A stretch of 64,000 nucleotides of DNA from Symsagittifera roscoffensis. Lineage: Eukaryota; Xenacoelomorpha; Acoela; Convolutidae. The stretch spans positions 25,561,736 to 25,625,735 of the forward strand of contig NC_087066.1 of NCBI RefSeq assembly GCF_963678635.1, in the 5' to 3' direction. Made by a program: the position numbers and the translations under genes. Each line of letters begins with the position of its first letter. Position 1 is the stretch's first letter. Positions 25,671 to 36,709 of this stretch are shown here, piece after piece. The notes beneath the pieces are model-generated. The model was not told the origin of the DNA and searched no databases. It was given only the letters and a program-made list of their open reading frames with translations.

Positions 25671-27004
25671 TGGGAAATAGTCCGTTTCAAAAAAAATTGT
25701 TGTTGAACATACAGAAAATTTGTAGAACCTATTATTGTCTGCTTATGTTTTGTCTGCTTAATTGCCACATTGTAGAATTGTGTTTTTGAAAGGTTTTCCT
25801 TGCATTAAATTTGCTTTTATTGTTCTGATTTACTTCTGCTGTTTGTAATTTTACTAAACTTGACTTGTATATTCTTTTTTTTTTGTATATTTCTTTTTTT
25901 TTGTTAAAAAATTTCATTCTGCCCAAATGATTTCGGCGGATTTATTTGCTTAATGACCTTATTTCGAGTTGTTTCAATAGAAACATACTTTTCATGCTCA
26001 TATCTGGATCTCACAAAATTTTCTCAAGCTCAAATTCGAATTTTCTTGATTTGACTTATGAATTTTTTTGAAGTTCATTTCATTTGCTTTGTTAATATCG
26101 AACAGCAAACGTGTAGAAGACAAAAAAGTGATGATCGTCCTTTAGTTTTGAAAATGATTTTATTTTGCAGATTTCCCAGGTTAATAACGAAATTTTTATC
26201 TATCATAAAATGTTCGTGAATTTATAAGAAGGTTATTGCCATATATTTTTTGGTTAAAAATTCTAAAACAAGGCTGTCATTTTTTTGTTTTCATGCATTC
26301 ATTTGTCCTAATCCAGCTGACTATTGGCTGATGCTTTGATTAGTAAGATCACGCAAAATTTTGTCCACATCTTTCTACAAATTGCCATAAAACAACGTTT
26401 TGTGGAAATTCAAAAAAATTAACTAATGATGCAAGAGTTTCCCAATCAAACGAGGCACACTTCTTACGAAAAAATAAATGACCTCCATGCTGTACGCAGT
26501 AAATGATGACTCAATAGATACGTACCTTATGCGTGAATAATACGTATTTTATACGTACTTTAAGCGTGGTCGTAATCTTCTCAAAAGTAGAGCATCTAAG
26601 AGAGACAGCGTCGTAAGTGTTTGATGGTACTTGGTTGCAGTTTTTTTTTTTTTTGAAAAAACAAGTAGGTGACGGCAAAACGGAGTAAAATTTTGTGCGA
26701 AAAGCTAGATTCAGCATAAGTCAGTCTCTCTTCTTTCTCTTCGAGGATCCCATTTGGCGGCGTCAGAAAAGTTAGTTGATTGAAAATTTCGAGTTAATTT
26801 TTCAGTATCCACAGGCGTTTTAAAGACCTTTTTACCCTTGCAATTAGCATGCGTTATCAATAGCCTTTTTGATTATAGACTTTTGAATATATTCTTTTTG
26901 TTGGGTTAACAACTTGTTTAACAGAATCACTTGGATCAATTTGTATCTTGGATCATAATGAGTTCAAATTTCTAAGCGTCTACAGAACACTTGTTTTGGA
27001 GGTG

Positions 27005-27105
27005 ACAAAAACGCCTGAGATGCCAAAGATCCTGGCTTCGAATCTGGCAGGACTTGTTTTTGGACGTCAAAGGCCCTGGGTTCGAATCTGATAGGAACTG
27101 TTTTT
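27005..27105 (+). repeat. tRNA-like B-box segment, copy 3
   Basis: Same location in array unit 3, with GGCTTCGAATCT and GGGTTCGAATCT. The second box is intact. Confidence 0.35.
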
Positions 27106-29819
27106 GGGAAATAGTCCGTTTCAAAAAAAATTGTTGAACCTACAGAAAAATTGTAGAACCTATTATTGTCTGCTTATGTTTTGTCGGCTTAGTTGCCATA
27201 TTGTAGAATTGTTTTTTTGAAAGTTTTTCCTTTCATTAATTTAGCTTTTAGTGTTCTGGTTTACTTCTGCTGTTTGTAATTTTACTAAACTTGACTTGTA
27301 TATTCTTTTTTTTTTGTATATTTCTTTTTTTTTGTTAAAAAATTTCATTCTGCCCAAATCATTTCGGCGGATTTATTTGCTTAATGACCTTATTTCGAGT
27401 TGTTTCAATAGAAACATACTTTTCATGCTCATATCTGTATCTCACAAAATTTTCTCAAGCTCAAATTCGAATTTTCTTGATTTGACTTTTGAATTTTTTT
27501 GAAGTTCATTTCATTTGCTTTGTTAATATCGAACAGCAAACGTGTAGAAGACAAAAAAGTGATCGTCCTTTAGTTTCGAAAATTATCCAGCTGACTATTG
27601 GCTGATGCTTTGATTAGTAAGATCACGCAAAATTTTGTCCAAATCTTTGTACAAATTGCCATAAAACAACGTTTTGTGGAAAATCAAAAAAATTAACTAA
27701 TGATGCAAGAGTTTCCGAATCAACCGAGGCACACTGCGTACGAAAAAATAAATGACCTCCTTGCTGTACGCAGTAAATGATGACTCAATAGATACGTACC
27801 TTACGTGACTTGTATATATATATTTTTTCCGTATATTTCTTTTTTTTTGTTAAAAAATTTCATTCTGCCCAATTGATTTTGGCGTTTTTATTTGCTTAGT
27901 GGCCTTATTTCGAGTCGTTTCAATGGAAACATTTTTTTATGCTCATATCTGGATCTCACAAAATGCTAAAATTTTTAATAGAAGAGTTTTTCAAAACATT
28001 TTTTTTCGTCTTTTGTTTTTTCTTCCTTTATTTCGGCTTGATAGGTTTCGGCCTATAATATATCGACTTATTGGCTTCATATTGCCTCCTTGGGCTAGCG
28101 AAAAATTTTCGTGTGTGCGTGTCTGTGTTTTGAGGGTGAGGGGACTTAATAACTTCTTATTAGTCTTAAATTTTTTGAATTTTTCTTCTTTTTTTATTTT
28201 CCTTTTTTGGGCGTAATAGAGATCGGCCTATATTATATCGGGTTAGTGGCCTCATTTTGTTTAGCTCAGCTTTGCCTCTGTGTGCCAATGGGGGTTAGAT
28301 TGGGTCAAGGGGTACCTCAGTTTAAAGCCTTGTCGATTGTAATTCGATCCGGTATAAAACTTATGGAGGAAGGTTTAGTGTGTCGAGAAAAATTGGTCTG
28401 TCATTTTTGTTTTTAGACCCACTTAAAGAAAACAGAGACGCGAGTTACTTGAAGTTAGTAGCGAATGATTTTCGTCGTAATTAATACAGCCAAATGTTTT
28501 TACACCCCACTAAAATGCGGTGATGGTACACCCCTGATGGTACATAAATATGTCAAATTAAGTATTTGCGTAGCGCAATTGCAACAATTCCCAAACGCTA
28601 TGAAACTGGCTGAAGTTTTTTCTTTAGCCCTTTAAGTGCTAATATACACTTATATAGTCTTGGCGATTGTTCTGACCCTTGAAAATGAAGAGGAATTTTG
28701 TATTCGGGTGTGTTTTAGTTTTTTTTGTTTTCCACGCAAAATCAGATACCCAAAATAATTTTTGGAAAGTGTCGAGTAATATATCATAAAAAAGCCATTT
28801 CAGTCGTGATTGAAATGACCTTGTAAAAAGATTTGAAAAAGGTTTTTCAATGTCGAGGAAAACCCGATTGAAATTTTTGGTCCAATTTAGAGCGAAGCAG
28901 TTGAGCGAGCAGGCTTAAAAGAGTTTATTTATGCCTAATTTATACCGTGAAAACTTCATTTCACTCGGGAAAAGTAGGTTTTTGAAGTTTCTTTGCGCGA
29001 TTTTTGGGAATGAAAAACTTCCAAAAAAGACTTTGCAAAAAATTTCATTTTTCTATTCATTTTTCTACAAAAACTGTTTTCCAATTTGCCCATTTTGATA
29101 TAACTGTCGAATATGTCTAAGTTCTCGGAAAAACTTTTTTTTTTGTATTTTTAAATCGATGGTCGGAACGTTCTGTGAAACTTGCACAGTAAACAGCTAT
29201 CCTTCTTCTCCTTTGTTTTTTATCAGGAAAAGTCTTAAAATTTTCTCAAGTTCAAATTTGAATTTTCTTGATTTGACTTTTGAATTCTTTTGAAGTTCAT
29301 TTCATTTGCTTTGTTAATATCGAACAGCAGACGTGTAAAAGACAAAAAAGTGATCGACGTTTATTTCGAAAATGATTTTATTTTGCAGATTTCCCAGGGT
29401 AATAACGAAATTTTTATCTATCATAAAGTGTACGTGAATTTATAAGAAGGTTATTGCCATATATTTTTTGGTTAAAAATTCTAAAAACAAGGCAGTCATT
29501 TTTTTTGTTTTCTTGCATTCATTTGTCCTAATCCAGCTGACTATTGGCTGATGCTTTGATTAGTAAGATCACGCAAAATTTTGTCCAAATCTTTGTACAA
29601 ATTGCCATAAAACAACGTTTTGTGGAAAATCAAAAAAATTAACTAATGATGCAAGAGTTTCCGAATCAAACGAGGCACACTTCTTACGAAAAAATAAATG
29701 ACCTCCTTGCTGTACGCAGTAAATGATGACTCAATAGATACGTACCTTATGTATGAATAATACGTTTTTTAAACGTACTTTGTGCGTGGTCGTAATCTTC
29801 TCAAAAGTGGAGCATCTAA

Positions 29820-30555
29820 AACTCTGTTCACGCCCGCGTTGTAGCTATGATGATCATTTCAGTTGGCTAGAATTAGTAAATGTGTGTTCGGTTTGTTTAT
29901 TTAGTGTATCCATGTTTTTTTAATTGCGTCGCTGAAGACCAGCGCTTCCTGATTGTATTATCGGCAAATCATCGTTTCGAAATGTCCAAGGTTCTCTGCT
30001 TTGGTGCATCACTTCCGTGTCCGGAAATGTGTTTGTTTGGTTATTCCGTTGTTACTTCAAGCGGAAAACTTTTAGTTGAATCGTATCGATCGCTCCGGTC
30101 TAACACTGTGGCGTTCGGCGCGGCTCTATGGGTAGAGGGGATCACTGATTCCAGTAACTGAGACGTCAAGGGATTCTGATTCAGTATGGCGTATAGTCAA
30201 GAATGGAAATGTATTAGCCCAGCTATGAAGGCGTTGTCTCTTTTCGTCTATCCTGTATCTGCTGATTATCTCAGAGGGAAATGCTTAGCTTTCATAGCCA
30301 AAGCTGTAAGTCACTGTTGACGTTGAGCCAAACTGGCCAGCAGCAGCCTCGATTGGATTGGAGTAAAAGAGAAGTAAGTATAGTAGATTTTGTTGAAATT
30401 ATAAGAGGTTATTTAATTTTTGTGGGATGTATAAGTACTTCGGACTTAAATTGTGTAGATTCGGATCAAATCTGTTGAGGTGGAGTTGAGTATTGGAGAT
30501 ACCAGAGTGTAATGGGGCTCCACCACATCAGTCAAATGAGCAGTTTTACGATTTT
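29820..30555. other. Less AT-rich intergenic stretch, no gene assigned
   Basis: The base composition changes at the end of the array. A plus-strand open frame at 29880-30161 has no recognised domain. A good donor-like GCTGTAAGTC occurs at about 30306, but I cannot build a gene around it. It may be the 3' end of the neighbouring LINE relic, which is read on the minus strand. Confidence 0.3.
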
Positions 30556-30559
30556 TAAC

Positions 30560-31100
30560 GGAATGTAGGTTTGTCTGGGAAGATCTGTTGTTTCGACTAT
30601 CATTCTTCCAGGATGGTTTGTGAATTGGCGACTGGTGTAATATCGAGATAGGAGTAGAGTAGGGTGTGTAGTTGGCTCTGGGAAAGATTTGGCGTGCAGT
30701 ATGTAAATGGTCGATGTTAATAATTTTTGTGTACCTAGTTACAATTCGGAGGGCGGCATTTTCAACAGTTTTAGTCTTTGGGTTGATGAAGCGCTGGCTA
30801 CATGTCTAGCTGGCTATAAGTGCTGGCGATAATCGCCGAAGCGTCTTACATCACTCTGTGCGTGGTTAACAGCGTTCCCCTGCTTAAGCTTTAGTTTGTG
30901 CCTGAAATGGTTTTTAGTGCCGAGCTACACTGCTTTACTTGAGGTGCATGGATTTTACAGTGTAGGTCTTACTTCTGAAATGAGTGTAAATTGAATCCTA
31001 GGTTTGTGGGTTTTTGTCAGTGTAAAAATGTGTTCTGTATTTCAACTTGAGGAGTTTTGTTTTTAGTTCTTGAAACGGTAGAGGAGGGTCACTGAACATC
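30560..31100 (-). mobile_element. Decayed non-LTR (LINE) reverse transcriptase 3' fragment
   Basis: On the minus strand about 30725-30772 reads TVENAALRIVTRYTKI followed by INIDHLHTARQI. This is like the segment just after the reverse-transcriptase core in Jockey/CR1-type LINEs, where an N-A-A-L-R-I block is usual. Weaker matches lie upstream at about 31000-31100. The frame is interrupted by several stops. There is no intact ORF and no target-site duplication that I can see. Confidence 0.45.
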
Positions 31101-31490
31101 TTGAGGGAGAGACTTCGAAGCTTAGGCTATTGCTAAGTGAAAATTGTTTTATCGGCGAAATCGAGTTTGAGGCTTTTACGAGCTCGAAATCGTTAAGAAG
31201 AGTTGAAAGTTTTTAGCGTATCATCGTCAAAATGGGTGCTACTGGGAGAGAAAACGCCTATTGAAACTCTGGTAGAATCATGCTCAGCTATATGCCTTTC
31301 GACGATAGAAAACCACCAGTATCACTTTGATTCTAGCCTAGTTATTTGCTCTCGAAGAGAACAATTTCGACCGCGCTCAATATCAGTTCATTAACCCCAG
31401 GGTACCAAATGCAAGGTTTCTTATATTTCAGATATTATATTATAGTTACTAGTTCAGTATTACTAATAATAAACGTGGAACTTGTCAGTG

Positions 31491-34400
31491 ATGGCTCTTC
31501 GTAACATAGTTCCAAAACTGATGTTACCGTCTATAAGACTGAGTTCAGCAGCAGCCATACCAAAACTCGTAACGTCATCAGTTCCAGGGCCCAAGTCGCA
31601 ACAGATGAAGGAAAAACTAGGGACCATTCAGAACACAGAGGCTGTCAATTTCTTCGTGGACTATGAGAAGTCGCAGGGGAATTATATCGTGGACGTAGAT
31701 GGAAATCGTATCCTGGACGCATTCACTCAGATATCGTCTATTCCGATAGGGTACGTTGAATAATTCTCAGGAGATATTATAATAGGTAAACATGAAACAG
31801 TTTAAAACGTGGTAATTGTACGGCTTGGTTCATGTATTTGCAAACTAGCCCTTCAAAAGATCAAATTGATATTGATTTTGTAGCGGAACTATTTATAAAT
31901 CCATATTGATGTTTTAGTACAAATTTAGTCGAAAGGAAAGTATGATAGTTGAGTCCTTCGAAAAAGCAATAATGAAAAGCTGGGCTTTGAATTCTTGAAA
32001 AAAAAAACCTGAAAGCAATTAAACAAATGTACTCCTTTATTCCGAAAGTGTGACGTCTATGCTTTTTATTCAGTGACTGTATTTTAGAGATGCAATTATC
32101 AGTTTTATAGCTGTTTTCTTTCGACTTTGTTGCGTCCACATTAGAATAGAAACTCAACTACAGGTTGAATTCTTTTCTTTGTTTTCGTTCTGGCATAATA
32201 AATGTTTTGTTCAGGCACCGTGTAAGTGTCTAGTGCGAACATCTGATATGTCAAACATCCGATTTTATTACCCTTGCGATATGTAAGGGTATTGCAAGCG
32301 GGTACTAGACTCTTTTTCCCGTAAACAATTTTGTCCACAGGACTCGTCTGGACTCATTTATAACTTGTTTCATTATGTATTCAAATTATTTGTTTTTAGT
32401 GTTTCAATTACGCCTACGTTTTGTAATTTTACTTATCTTGACTTTCTATTTCCTTCTTGGTTTTTTTGTTTCGCTTAAAAAATTCCTGCGCCAAATATAT
32501 TTCGGCCTATCTTGTCATCGGCTTAATGACCTATTTTTGGGACGTTTCAAGATCAACGCAATTTTAGCAGTCCCCTCCGTACTTTTCAAATTGTTTGTTT
32601 GTATGTTCACCAATCTGTTTGTTGAAATTTAATTTTTTCGTTTTGGATTTTTTTTACTTGTTGTAAAAATTTTAGTTTTTTTCAGAAACTTCTGATTTTC
32701 AAAAAAAGGAGTATCAATTGAAAGACCGCTTATTCACAGTGTGCCTGAATACTCCCCTATTTTTTTACTTGACCCCCCTGTCTACAGCTCTATAAAAATA
32801 TGAGAGAATATTTGTCTCATAATTGGATTTTTTCGTTTTCTCGAAAACTATCTCTCTCAAAGTTCAAGGGATAGAGCTGTTTTAAAAAAGCTCCCCTGCA
32901 TAAATGGCTACGTCTATTTTTTTTGCACAAAGTTATGGCCCTCGGAATATTCGAATTTATTTTTGACCGTTTTGTGGATCTTTTCGTTTTTATCGAAAAT
33001 TAGCTTCTCAAATCTGATATTGTGAGTTCAATGAGATAGCAGTTAGTGCGAAATTCTCTGTGTTAGCGTTCACTAACAAAAAGTTTTCTACAGGAAGTTA
33101 TCGCCCCTTGAATAGTCCAACTTTAATTTTTTGACCTTTTTTAAACTTTTTGAATATTCTTGAAAACTACCCTGCCATACTTAAGATTTTGGGTTCAATT
33201 CACAGGACCCGCAATTTAGCGGACACTAAAAAAAAGTTTACACAAGAACTTATCGCCCTCTAAAAAGTCAATTTTTTTAAAATTTTTGACAGTTTTATTT
33301 TTTTTAAATTATATTCTCGAAAACTACCCTGCCATACCTGCGATTTTGGATTGAAACGGTTTGCAGAAAAACGTTATGGATTTTATATGGCTTTATGAAC
33401 ATTTTTTAGAACTTTTGACCGCTTTTTAGAAACCTTTTGCTTTTTCTTAAATCTCATTCAATCAAATCTGAGATGAAAAGTTCTCAGATTTTATGCAAAG
33501 TCCATTTTTTGAAATCACATTTTTCGTGCCGCATCCGTATAGCAATCTCATTCAATATTAAACACGCACCTCCCGCTTTATTTGGGCCTGTAGTTGTTTT
33601 TTATCGAGACTTCGTTTTTTTTTTCATTATCCAAAGTTTTTTTTCGATGGTTTTTGTTTTTTATGTGTTTGTTTTTTGTTTGTGTGGTATCCTAAGTGGT
33701 GCGAAGCTCCGCTTCGCCTCTGTGTGCAATAATTAAATAATAATATGACGCAAGACTTTCAAAGGCAATACTTAGTTTAGTTAGCCTATTTAAATTCAGC
33801 CGACTCTCGGAGTAAGGTCGCGGCAGTCAGTTTTAATTCGGCTAGTCCAGTATCTTTTAAACCAACGGTAGAAATCGGATATTTCCCTTACTTTTTGAAA
33901 AATTGCAGGTGTTGGCCCTAGTAAAATTGTTTTCTGGGTGTTTGCAAACTTTTTTGGTTTTTCGGATGTTTGGCACATCGGATGTTACCACGGTACCTCG
34001 TGATTATCCGATATGTCAAACATTCGAAAAACAGGTAAGTGTTGCAAACATCTGAAAAACAGCATTAATAGAGCAAGCATCTGAGATTATTCAAAAAGTA
34101 GGGCAAAGATCCGATATCTACTCTTCGCTGGAAAGATAAGGTTATGTTCGAACTATTAGAGACAACTGCAGTCGCGCCATCTTGTTGCGAGCTTGCCAAC
34201 AGAGGGCAAGACTCAATACAATAATTAGAACCGGTTATTGCCGTGAAGAGGCGACGCGTGCAAAAGGTACTCACCGGTCATTTTAAACCAAAAAGCGGCT
34301 AATTTGAAAACCGCTAAATAAACAATGTCTTGTTTTTAATTTTTTTGTATTAATATTATGTACTTATTTTACGATTTCGGATGTTTGATATAGTGGATGT

Positions 34401-36703
34401 TTGACATATCGGATGTTTGCCCTAAACCCGTTTTGTTCATGTGTGTAGATACAACCACCCAGCACTAATTGAAGCTGTGCAGAGTAAGAGTGCAGTGACT
34501 GCCAGCGTGAACAGACCAGCACTCGGCATGTTCCCTCCAGCTGACTTCATCGACAGTGTCGACGACGCATTCCTCTCCATTGCACCCAAAGGGTTACCAT
34601 TATATTATATCAGACGCGTCCCCCACCCCGCCCGGCATGTTATTGTTTTATATAAACCAAACGACCGTTTGTTTTTTTCACAAAAATATGTGCAAATTAG
34701 ATGTACACGCGCAATTTTGTACACGAAAATTTTTGACAATTAAGATCAAGTTTTTACCACGAAAAATTAAGTTTTGTAATCAATGTAGACGATACTTCTG
34801 ATGAGAACTTTTAAGCTTGTAGTCTTTTTATGTTTGATTTGGGTCGGTTTAGAGTACAGAAAAATGTTCTACCATTTCTAGTTTGATTTTTAATTCTGGG
34901 AAAAATGAGAGTTTATCTGTTTTTGTTGCATTTTTTGCAGGTTCAGTCACGTGCAGCAAATGGCCTGTGGAACATGTGCAGTTGAGAATGCCCTGAAGTG
35001 TGCGTTCTTCAAGTACAGAAACGACGAGCGAGGAGGATCCGAACCAGTGGAAGTAGACATGACGTCATGTATGAACAATGAGGCCCCTGGATCTCCCAGT
35101 TTGGCAGCCATGTCATTTAAGAGTGGGTTTCATGGGAGGACTTTGGGATCTTTATCTCTAACGAGGACGAAACCAATTCACAAGGTGAGTATTTTTTGCT
35201 TCTAAATGGGCATTTAAGTTTGCGAAAAAAATCAGTCACGAAATTGAGCAACGAGATGTTTAGTGTGAAAATAAAATTTACTTTAGGCATTGAATTTATT
35301 TGTTTCGGTTGATGACTACTGCCAGCTGGAAATCCAATAGCTGCAGGGGTCATACTTAGTGGTAGGGTGGACTATTTTTGTAACTCTTACTTTTTTAGCT
35401 AATTCTCATTTCGAAAGGTCGTCTCACTGTACATTTAAAATTGATACATTCAGTTTTTGTTAATATTTTGATAATCCAAATTTAATCGTCAATTTATCCA
35501 AACGTTTCCACCATTTAGGAACATAAAAGGTAAAGTGGAATTTCTATCTTTAGTTTAACTGGCCTTCTAACGTGACCATTGTTGCTTGCTACGATAATTA
35601 TTCATTATCATCAAAAATCAATTATTTTAATCGAAGACTATTCTAGGTAGATGTTCCGGCATTCGACTGGCCATGTGTAGATTTCCCTATTCTGAAGTAC
35701 CCTTTAGAGGAAAACGTAGCAGACAACGAGAAGATAGAAAAGGAATGTCTCGCCAAAGTAGAAGAGACCTTTCATAAATGGAAATCATCGAAACCCATAG
35801 CAGGTAATCAAATGCAAATGATTCTTACCGACGTGTTGAAATTTTGATGTCATTATTAGTTCCAAATTTTCAAAGTGTAATATTAAAAACAGAGTTTGTT
35901 GCCTAAAGTATTTTTTAGTTTTTTTTTAATGTAAGTATTTCATTTAAGTGGCTAGTTCTTTCGTTTTTGATTGAAGTTCTATGAGAATCGATGCTTTTTT
36001 GAATGATGTATCTATCGCTGCAGTTAAGGATAACCGTTTTGAGATACTGTAAAATGAGTTTGATCCGTTTGTATTAGCTCTGATTGTGGAGCCTATTCAA
36101 GCCGAAGGTGGTGACAACCACGCCTCTCCACACTTCTTCCAGGGACTTCAGAAGATCTGCAAGGAACACAACTGTGCTTTCATAATCGATGAAGTCCAAA
36201 CAGGCGGGGGCCCCACTGGTCAGATGTGGGCGCACGAAACATGGAACCTACCTACGCCTCCTGATTTCGTAACCTTCAGTAAGAAGATGCATATCGCCGG
36301 TTTCTATTACCAGAAGAGTTTCGAGCCCAAGCAGGGATACAGAGTTTTCAACACATGGGTCGGAGATCCTTTAAGACTCAGTTTGCTGAAGACGACAGTC
36401 CAAGTTATCAAGAGAGATTCGCTGCTAGATTTAGCGAAGAAAAGTGGAAATATTTTGATGGATGGCTTGAACCATTTGCAGGCATCGAAGCCTAATATGA
36501 TCTCTCGACTGAGAGGCATGGGAACCTTCATTGCATTTGACTTGCCAAGTGAGGAGCTAAGAGGAAAATTAATTAATGATATGCTGCAAAAAGGTGTCCT
36601 AATTGGTGGATGCGGAAAAACTGCAATTAGGCTGAGGCCATCGCTGATTTTTGATAAGAATGAATGTGAAATATTCTTAAGTACATTAGAGAAATGTTTG
36701 TAA
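31491..36703 (+). CDS. ABAT: 4-aminobutyrate aminotransferase, mitochondrial
   Basis: Five plus-strand exons, 31491-31750, 34449-34592, 34941-35184, 35647-35803 and 36078-36703, join in frame across GT-AG introns to give 476 residues, close to the family's usual ~500 before cleavage. The enzyme is a class-III PLP aminotransferase that converts GABA and 2-oxoglutarate to succinic semialdehyde and glutamate in the mitochondrial matrix. Residues 1-26 are basic, without acids, and fit a targeting peptide. Visible motifs: VDVDGNR at 67-73; ACGTC at 143-147, keeping the C-x2-C pair that binds the interchain 2Fe-2S cluster in mammals; FHGRT with R201; VEPIQ with E273; DEVQTGGG with PLP-binding D306; TFSKKM with Schiff-base K337; NTWVGDP; and RLRPSL near the end. 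The start is the ATG at 31491; the in-frame TTG upstream is not used. AATAAA at 37196-37201 is a plausible polyadenylation signal. Frames and motifs are intact, so the gene should be functional. Confidence 0.96.
32360..33730. repeat. Dispersed repeat inside ABAT intron 1
   Basis: A second copy of the family at 17.9-20.2 kb. It begins with sequence like that at 23.1 kb (TTGTAATTTTACTTATCTTGAC, CGGCTTAATGACC, GACGTTTCAA). It then holds about four units with CTCGAAAACTA, GGCTACGTC and GTTATGGCCCTCGG, and ends with GTTTTTTATCGAGACTTCG and GCGAAGC-TCC-GCTTCGC at 33700-33716, a perfect 7-bp stem with a 3-nt loop. The sense-strand open frames are not genes. The intron stays spliceable by its own GT-AG ends. 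Confidence 0.7.
33740..34440. other. Rest of ABAT intron 1
   Basis: Intronic sequence with several close variants of a GGATGTTTG-ACATATCGGATGTTTG phrase (for example near 33965, 34010 and 34380-34415), a short scattered repeat. The segment 34120-34280 is less AT-rich. No exon is predicted, because the ABAT frame joins directly from 31750 to 34449. Confidence 0.4.
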
Positions 36704-36709
36704 TTTACT

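Larger units (their letters stand above)
22465..29815. repeat. Four-unit tandem array with deletion derivatives
   Basis: Units start at the shared GAGAGACAGCGTCGTAAGTG at 22471, 25172 and 26600. Unit 1 (about 2.70 kb) is the longest form. Unit 2 (1.43 kb) lacks the stretch corresponding to about 23318-24597. Unit 3 has the same deletion plus a second one. Unit 4 begins abruptly at about 27804 inside the unit and runs to 29815. Within the array, about 23160-24780 and 27806-29425 are nearly identical over 1.6 kb, so this duplication is recent. Unit ends share TGATGACTCAATAGATACGT followed by a series of TACGT and GCGTG motifs. The repeated 105- and 69-residue open frames in units 1 and 4 resemble no protein I know. 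Confidence 0.85.

Noticed and set aside
22465-29815. Possible CRISPR array or rRNA repeat
   Set aside because: Units are 1.2-2.7 kb with diverged inner deletions and no short spaced repeats or rRNA sequence, in an animal genome.
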